Assembly: GCA_029936705.1 (NCBI GenBank)
Contig: JAPYSD010000015.1
Location: forward strand, 1-19,337
Source of the DNA: Croceicoccus sp.
GTDB lineage: Bacteria > Pseudomonadota > Alphaproteobacteria > Sphingomonadales > Sphingomonadaceae
Direction: 5' to 3'
DNA: 19,337 nt
Below the pieces are notes generated by a model, which was given only the letters and a program-made list of their open reading frames with translations, was not told the origin of the DNA and made no database searches. The position numbers and the translations under genes are program-made. Each line of letters starts with the position of its first letter. Within the stretch, counting starts at the first letter, position 1. Positions 14,986-19,337 of this stretch are shown here, one piece after another.

Positions 14986-15753
14986 ATGGCCCATCTGAAC
15001 CCTCGGCATGGGTCCGCGCGGCACGCAAATGGAAGGCATTTCCACATTCTCACGCTGAGAACATGGCTTTTCAAAGCTTCCTGGGTTCTCTGGACTCTAA
15101 GCTTCGCGCCTCTGATTCCTGTTCTCTGCCTCAGCGGAAGACCTCCGCGAGTTGTGCGCAGAATTACGCGGCTCTGGGCGCGAGGGACCTTGGCACTCCT
15201 TGCCGCGTGGACCGGTATAATACATCGCGTACACGGCGATTGCCATATTGCTCTCAGACCAGCCTTGATTCTGGGAAATCATCAGTCGCCCTGGGAAACG
15301 ATTGCGGCACTCGTGTTATTTCCCGATCTGGCCATAGTCGCGAAGCAGGAACTTCTCAAAATACCCGTTCTGGGTTGGTATCTTCGATATTCTCCCATGG
15401 TCATCATCGATCGAGGCGACACCACCGGCTCGGTGCGAAGCATGGTGACAGCGTGCCGGGATGCTCTTTCCGACGGCCGATCACTGTTGATTTTTCCAGA
15501 AGGCACACGCCAACCGGTCGGATCGCCAATCATTTTCAAACGCGGCGTGGAACTGTTGTATCGTACGCTTGGCCTGCCCGCGCTTGTTTTCGTTCACGAT
15601 TCCGGGCGCTTCTGGCCGGCCGGATCTGTCCTGCGGTCCGGCGTCATTACAGTTTCGCTTCTACCTCCGATTCCGCCAGGCCTGGACGCTCGGGAGTTCT
15701 TCCAGCAATCGCAGCGAATGTTGGCGGATGAGGTCGCCCGTCTCGCCGGTTAG
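14986..15753 (+). CDS. plsC: 1-acyl-sn-glycerol-3-phosphate acyltransferase family protein
   Basis: A membrane-associated PlsC-type acyltransferase that adds a second acyl chain to lysophosphatidic acid, a core step of phospholipid synthesis; related enzymes acylate other lipids. It has 255 residues from ATG 14986, the usual size. One or two membrane-associated helices lie at about 28-50 and 67-80. Motif I reads NHQSPWE (98-104), an HX4E rather than the textbook HX4D. Motif II region is IDRGDTTGS (141-149), motif III FPEGTR (170-175), and motif IV lies near LPALVFVHDSG. The start is uncertain: the ATG has no clear binding site and family similarity begins about 25 residues in. It lies 254 bases after the PMM-like gene on the same strand and is followed by two hairpins. 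Confidence 0.88.
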   Translation: MAHLNPRHGSARHANGRHFHILTLRTWLFKASWVLWTLSFAPLIPVLCLSGRPPRVVRRITRLWARGTLALLAAWTGIIHRVHGDCHIALRPALILGNHQSPWETIAALVLFPDLAIVAKQELLKIPVLGWYLRYSPMVIIDRGDTTGSVRSMVTACRDALSDGRSLLIFPEGTRQPVGSPIIFKRGVELLYRTLGLPALVFVHDSGRFWPAGSVLRSGVITVSLLPPIPPGLDAREFFQQSQRMLADEVARLAG

Positions 15754-15762
15754 CAAGAAAAT

Positions 15763-15783
15763 GCCGCTACCCAATTTAGCGGC
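15763..15783. terminator. Hairpin 10 bases after plsC
   Basis: GCCGCTA (15763-15769) and TAGCGGC (15777-15783) form a perfect 7-base-pair stem with a 7-base loop. No T-run follows, so on its own it is not a classical intrinsic terminator, but it may protect or end the plsC transcript together with the next hairpin. Confidence 0.4.
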
Positions 15784-15796
15784 TCAGAGTTAGGTG

Positions 15797-15825
15797 AAGT
15801 GGCGGCAAGTTTATTGGCCACTTTT
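15797..15825 (+). terminator. Probable terminator between convergent plsC and lactate permease genes
   Basis: AAGTGGC (15797-15803) pairs perfectly with GCCACTT (15817-15823) across a 13-base loop, and the right arm runs into TTTT (15822-15825). This is a modest plus-strand terminator for plsC. On the minus strand the right-hand side is less T-rich, so termination of the permease transcript is less certain. Confidence 0.5.
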
Positions 15826-15908
15826 ACCGGATAATGTTCGTGGCCTCGGCATGATTTAGCCCCGCGCCGTGCGACAGTGATCGAACTGCCGGAGCCCGCG
15901 ATCCATTG

Positions 15909-17525
15909 TCACGACGCCAGCATGAGCGCAAAGATGATCGTGCCCGAGGCCAGCGCGTAGATGAGCATCGGCAGGAAGGTGAAACGAATGATCGTTCCTT
16001 CCTCCCTGATCAGACCAACCACCGCGGCTGCGGCTACCACGTTCAGCACAGATACCATGTTGCCGGCATTCGCACCGAGCATTTGTCCGGCGAGCACCAG
16101 TACTGTTGGCATGCCGACCTGCTCAGCGGCCTGCGTCTGCAAAAGAGCAAATGTCATATTGCTGAATGTGGCGCTACCTGAAAGAAAACTGCCAAGGGCG
16201 CCAAGCAACGGAGCGACCAGCGGCCATTTCGTCCCGACACCGCCAGCGGCAAAGCTGGCAAGCTCCATCGGCATGCTGCGAAGACCAGCGTCGTTTACGC
16301 CTGACTGGATAAAAATGCGTACCATCGGCACCGCTGCGCCCAGTGCCATCGCACTCGTTCCGACGATTCGGGCAGCCTCATTGAGCGAAGTTCGGACCTG
16401 GGCAAGGTTCATCCGGTGCATGCGAAGCGTCAGCACGGCGATGACAACAAACATGGCGCCTGGCAGGTAGAATGGCGCGACCGAGACACTGATCTCTGTC
16501 CCGAAGATGCCGTTCCATTGAATGGAAACCTTGTTCAACCAACTCTTGAACGGCAGGATTTCGATCCGCGTAACGACAAGCATCACCGCGAGAAGCAAAT
16601 AGGGTGACCAGGCACGCTTGAGTGACATCGGGGAGGCGACGAGGGTGCCGTGCTCTAAAGTTGGTCTCAGCCCTCCATCCGGCAAAAGCCATCCCTTCCG
16701 GGCAATCGGAACGATGATCGCTAGACCACAAAGAGCGCCGATGAGCGCGGGCAGCTCGGGCCCGAGCATTGCCGCCACGCCAAGTGCGGGCAGCGTGTAG
16801 GCAAAGCCGGCCGCCAAGGCGAATTTCCACGCCGCGAGACCGGCCTTCCAACTTTGACGCACATCGAAGAAACGCGTGAAGATCAGGATCATGATGAGAG
16901 GGATGAGGCTGCCGACAAAAAGATCTATCATCGCTGCCTGAACCGCGACTGCCTCGAGCATGGTTTCCAAACTTTGGTCACCGTCGGCCGCGATTGCCGC
17001 ATCGACCTGTCCGTCTTCCTCCAGACCCTGCGCGAGGCCTATTGCGACGGGCGTGCCGATCGCGCCGAAGGAAACAGGGCTGCTGTCGGCAATCAGCGCA
17101 AGCACCACGGCTGCCATTGGCTTGAAGCGCAGAGCGACAAGCAAGGGTGCGGTGATCGCGGCCGGGGTTCCGAAACCAGCAGCACCTTCGAGGAAGGCCC
17201 CGAAAAGCCAGGCGATGACTATAATTTGCGCGCGGGGGTCAGGGGCAATGCGGGTGAACCCGTCCCGGATGACGGTCATGGCTCCGCCTGCCGTGAGAAC
17301 CTTGAGCAGGAAAATCGCCCCGAAGACTATCCAGACGATCGATGCCGCGATCACCGTCCCCTCGGCGGCGGCAGCAAGAACCTGGATTACCGGCACACGC
17401 CAGATGACGACGCTCACAAGGGCGGTAACGAGAAGGCTGATAGGCATCGCCACGGCGGCAGGCAAACGAAGCATGACCAGCAGTCCGAGGACCGCAATGA
17501 GCGGCGCAAGCGCGGCAAGGATCAA
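15909..17525 (-). CDS. lctP: L-lactate permease (LctP/LldP family)
   Basis: An inner-membrane transporter for L-lactate, and often D-lactate or glycolate, driven by proton symport. The 538 residues fit the family's about 550. It is almost entirely hydrophobic with an estimated 12-14 helices. Signatures are WLFGAFLEGAAGFGTPAAI (106-124) and LIADSSPVSFGAIGTPVAIG (144-163), both highly conserved in LctP, and GSATFSNMTFALLQ near the C-terminus. The first available start is a TTG at 17525; it gives a family-like N-terminus (ILAALAPLI) but the nearest purine-rich site, AGGGGAG, is about 22 bases away, so the start is uncertain. No lactate dehydrogenase or regulator is adjacent. It converges on plsC and is divergent from the DUF6629-like gene. 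Confidence 0.92.
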   Translation of the reverse strand: MILAALAPLIAVLGLLVMLRLPAAVAMPISLLVTALVSVVIWRVPVIQVLAAAAEGTVIAASIVWIVFGAIFLLKVLTAGGAMTVIRDGFTRIAPDPRAQIIVIAWLFGAFLEGAAGFGTPAAITAPLLVALRFKPMAAVVLALIADSSPVSFGAIGTPVAIGLAQGLEEDGQVDAAIAADGDQSLETMLEAVAVQAAMIDLFVGSLIPLIMILIFTRFFDVRQSWKAGLAAWKFALAAGFAYTLPALGVAAMLGPELPALIGALCGLAIIVPIARKGWLLPDGGLRPTLEHGTLVASPMSLKRAWSPYLLLAVMLVVTRIEILPFKSWLNKVSIQWNGIFGTEISVSVAPFYLPGAMFVVIAVLTLRMHRMNLAQVRTSLNEAARIVGTSAMALGAAVPMVRIFIQSGVNDAGLRSMPMELASFAAGGVGTKWPLVAPLLGALGSFLSGSATFSNMTFALLQTQAAEQVGMPTVLVLAGQMLGANAGNMVSVLNVVAAAAVVGLIREEGTIIRFTFLPMLIYALASGTIIFALMLAS

Positions 17526-17831
17526 GGCTATTGTGATCGGGCCAGCACTCCCCTGCTGTCGGGCGTTGCATCTCCGGTGCCCATTGAGACGCTTGGCACG
17601 GATATGAATTACACTGGAACCGCGAGCTGGTGGGTCCCCTTATCCGTGATATCAGTCTTCCCGATCACGCAAGGTTGCCTTATGTTTGGCGTCTTAGTCT
17701 GCGCGCGGCACGCATTCTGGTGTGACATCTTTGGAAGTTCCGAAGCATGTGTCGATCGAGACGGGTCCCCGCCGAATGCGCGAGGGTCGATTGAGAATGA
17801 GCGCGATGAGTTTGCGGAGGTAAGGTCAAAG
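17526..17831. promoter_or_regulatory. 306-base divergent region between lactate permease and DUF6629-like gene
   Basis: No gene is supported. The plus-strand frame of the next gene is open throughout, but the peptide is not family-like. CTTTGGAA (17729-17736) and TTCCGAAG (17738-17745) form an imperfect 17-base palindrome around a central G (7 of 8 pairs), a possible operator. GGAGG at 17816-17820 and AAGG at 17822-17825 lie before the ATG at 17832. Promoters for both divergent genes are expected but could not be placed. Confidence 0.4.
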
Positions 17832-18518
17832 ATGTGCTTTTCGGCCACAGCCAGTTTCACCGCCGGAGCAGCGTTGCTGGTTACCGGTGCATTCAGCATA
17901 CGCCTTGCGCGGAACCCTGCCGAGCGGCCATATGCAGCGATACCGCTCCTGTTTGGCGTTCAGCAATTGATCGAGGGCGCACTTTGGCTGACATTCCCTG
18001 ACAAGACGCAGCTTCTCAGTACCGTGCTGACTTATGCCTATTCGATATTTTCACACGTACTCTGGCCAATCTTTGTCCCGCTCGCCGTCTATTTTCTCGA
18101 ACCTGTGAAATGGCGCCGCAAGGCGCTGCTGGTGGCGGTTGCGGGAGGAACAGCAGTGGGTCTTTATCTGCTCTATTACCTCATCCGGCTTCCGATTGTG
18201 GCTACAGCTGCCGAGGGACACATCGACTACGTATCCCCCCACTTTTACGTTAAAATCGTCATGGCTCTGTACATTTTGGGAACCTGCATAAGCCCTCTTC
18301 TGTCGAGCCACCGCTGGGTGCGATGGTTTGGCATCGCAGCGATCGTGTCATTTCTTCTTGCCGGCATCTTTTATCGAGCCTGGTTCATATCGGTCTGGTG
18401 TTTCTTTGCGGCGATCATGAGCGTGATGGTTCTGATTTTCTTCTTACGCCGTTCGCCGGCGCTTGCCTCCGGCGCGCGAATGGACACAGCAAATTCCGAG
18501 CGCTTCCTCGCCGAGTGA
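17832..18518 (+). CDS. DUF6629-like membrane protein
   Basis: A 228-residue integral membrane protein with about seven hydrophobic helices. The N-terminus MCFSATASF is the hallmark of the DUF6629 family, whose function is not known to me. Further features are FGVQQLIEGALWL (41-53), typical of the family's second helix, YSIFSHVLWPIFVPLAVYFLEP in the third to fourth helix region, and a hydrophobic C-terminal helix before a short polar tail. The upstream frame is open for a further 326 codons, antisense to the lactate permease, but the conserved N-terminus and GGAGG/AAGG ahead of ATG 17832 fix this as the start. The family name is from memory; the membrane-protein call is firm. Confidence 0.75.
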   Translation: MCFSATASFTAGAALLVTGAFSIRLARNPAERPYAAIPLLFGVQQLIEGALWLTFPDKTQLLSTVLTYAYSIFSHVLWPIFVPLAVYFLEPVKWRRKALLVAVAGGTAVGLYLLYYLIRLPIVATAAEGHIDYVSPHFYVKIVMALYILGTCISPLLSSHRWVRWFGIAAIVSFLLAGIFYRAWFISVWCFFAAIMSVMVLIFFLRRSPALASGARMDTANSERFLAE

Positions 18519-18745
18519 CGGAATGGCGTGGCGCTGGATCGGGGAAAGTTTTTAGTCTTCCTGTTGGTGGAGGAGGGAGGCAAAGCGATGCGAGGTGACG
18601 CGTCTCAAAATTCCTGATGCTCCTTGACCCTTATCGTCCGGGTATCTCGAAGACCCACCTACGAGCGAGACGACCGTTACCGGGTCGCAGATCGGCAGCG
18701 TGCGAGCAACTCGCTTCAATGGCAGCTATTCGAAAGGCTTAACTG
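18519..18745. other. Gap before the antiporter gene
   Basis: No coding frame with recognisable features. GAAAGG at 18732-18737 is a likely ribosome binding site for the TTG start at 18746. Nothing else could be supported. Confidence 0.3.
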
Positions 18746-19337
18746 TTGGATCACGAAATTCCCTACTTGAGGGAAATTTTTGTTTTTCTCGCGGCTGCCG
18801 GATTGGTGATCCCGACTGTCCGTAAACTCGGCATCAGCTCTGTCCTCGGATTTCTATTTGCCGGTCTCCTGATTGGGCCGCACGGTCTGAACCGCATTGT
18901 CGTGGATGTGCCACTGCTCGCCTATGTGGTCATCGCGGATGTCGACGGTGTCCGTCGCGTCGCTGAGCTCGGCATAATCTTTCTGCTGTTCATGATCGGG
19001 CTTGAACTCTCAACAAGGCAATTGTGGGGGATGCGACGGATCGTTTTCGGTCTTGGCACCGGGCAAGTCTGCGCATCCGCTGCCATCATCGGGGCGATCG
19101 CCTACGCCTTCGGCAACTCCATGATCGCATCCGCCATTTTAGGGCTTTGTCTGGCATTATCATCCACCGCGCTCGTCATGCAGAGTTTGACTGAGACAGG
19201 GCGTCTTGGCACCCGGTCCGGGCGCGCAGCGTTCGGTATCCTCCTGTTTCAAGACCTCGCCGTCGTCCCCATCCTCTTTCTCGTAGGCGTGGCCGGCGCG
19301 GAAGGTAGCGAGTCGCTGGCCGGAGCCGCTACACGGG
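18746..19337 (+). CDS. CPA2/Kef-type monovalent cation:proton antiporter, 3' end cut off
   Basis: The first 197 residues of an inner-membrane cation:proton antiporter of the KefB/KefC type (full length usually 550-650 residues, often with a C-terminal TrkA-N domain that lies outside this window). Family signatures in order are VLGFLFAGLLIGPHGL (33-48), IFLLFMIGLELS (78-89), LALSSTALVMQSL (136-148) and GILLFQDLAVVPIL (164-177); the Q-D in the last is the pore-region acidic residue of CPA2 proteins. Such proteins export K+ or Na+ in exchange for protons, in Kef systems gated by glutathione adducts. The TTG start at 18746 has GAAAGG 8 bases upstream and gives the expected short N-terminus; no ATG fits. 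A terminator-like hairpin occupies codons 4-14. The reading frame runs off the window end intact. Confidence 0.9.
   Translation, partial: MDHEIPYLREIFVFLAAAGLVIPTVRKLGISSVLGFLFAGLLIGPHGLNRIVVDVPLLAYVVIADVDGVRRVAELGIIFLLFMIGLELSTRQLWGMRRIVFGLGTGQVCASAAIIGAIAYAFGNSMIASAILGLCLALSSTALVMQSLTETGRLGTRSGRAAFGILLFQDLAVVPILFLVGVAGAEGSESLAGAATR
18756..18787 (+). terminator. Terminator-like hairpin in the first codons of the antiporter gene
   Basis: AAATTCCCT (18756-18764), loop ACTTG, AGGGAAATTT (18770-18779), forming six perfect pairs plus three more beyond a single bulged A, followed by a T-rich tail (TT, G, TTTTT to 18787). It has the shape of an intrinsic terminator on the coding strand but only three GC pairs in the stem, so it may be weak or conditional. 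Confidence 0.4.

Noticed and set aside
14694..15074. A 126-codon minus-strand frame between the PMM-like and plsC genes
   Set aside because: Overlaps both neighbours, lacks a ribosome binding site and has mixed codon use; kept only as a comment on the gap.
15063..15731. A 222-codon frame overlapping plsC in another phase
   Set aside because: The plsC frame has the acyltransferase motifs; this frame is Arg/Ser-rich shadow.
16854..17831. A 326-codon open frame on the plus strand, antisense to the lactate permease and in frame with the DUF6629-like gene
   Set aside because: The peptide is Asp/Arg/Gly-rich shadow sequence typical of the antisense of a hydrophobic GC-rich gene; the permease is certain and the DUF6629-like N-terminus starts at 17832.
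1..19337. General-stress (EcfG-type) promoters, GGAAC followed by GTT at about 16-18 bases, upstream of the stress, cfa, cls or GT4 genes
   Set aside because: GGAAC/GTTCC occurrences noted by eye fall inside coding regions or lack the partner element.

Overview
The window is a GC-rich (roughly 60% by eye) bacterial chromosomal segment. The protein families and codon use suggest an alphaproteobacterium, most likely a sphingomonad. This is an inference from protein style: no rRNA or other marker gene is present. I see no tRNA, rRNA, CRISPR array, insertion sequence or phage gene.

Left part (1-5.5 kb): an APC-type amino-acid permease, a small unknown protein with a good ribosome binding site, and a minus-strand remnant of aidB. 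The remnant keeps both ends of the protein but has lost about 340 internal residues in frame. Divergent to it lies an ATP-grasp-like enzyme of unknown product. A two-domain universal stress protein follows after a 323-base gap.

Middle (5.5-15.8 kb): a run of mannose-metabolism and membrane-lipid genes. On the plus strand are manA (mannose-6-phosphate isomerase), a GT4 glycosyltransferase, a HAD-IIB protein resembling eukaryotic alpha-phosphomannomutase, and a PlsC-type acyltransferase. On the minus strand are a cardiolipin synthase-type phospholipase D protein, a cyclopropane-fatty-acid synthase, a GH130 (mannoside phosphorylase family) protein and an EamA/DMT exporter. The cyclopropane synthase and GH130 genes share an ATGA stop/start overlap, so a lipid-modifying enzyme and a mannoside-active enzyme are probably translated together. 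My hypothesis is that the region makes and recycles a mannosylated lipid or short mannan: ManA and the PMM-like protein would link fructose-6-P to mannose-1-P, the GT4 would transfer the sugar, and GH130 would release mannose-1-P by phosphorolysis.

Right part (15.8-19.3 kb): an L-lactate permease (minus strand), convergent with plsC across a hairpin pair; a DUF6629-like small membrane protein; and the first 197 codons of a CPA2/Kef-type cation:proton antiporter cut off by the window end. A terminator-like hairpin sits inside the first codons of the antiporter.

The observations most worth a second look are the internally deleted aidB, the coupled cfa-GH130 pair within the mannose/lipid cluster, a strong plus-strand hairpin plus T-run at 10360-10381 with no plus-strand gene to terminate, and the early hairpin in the antiporter gene.
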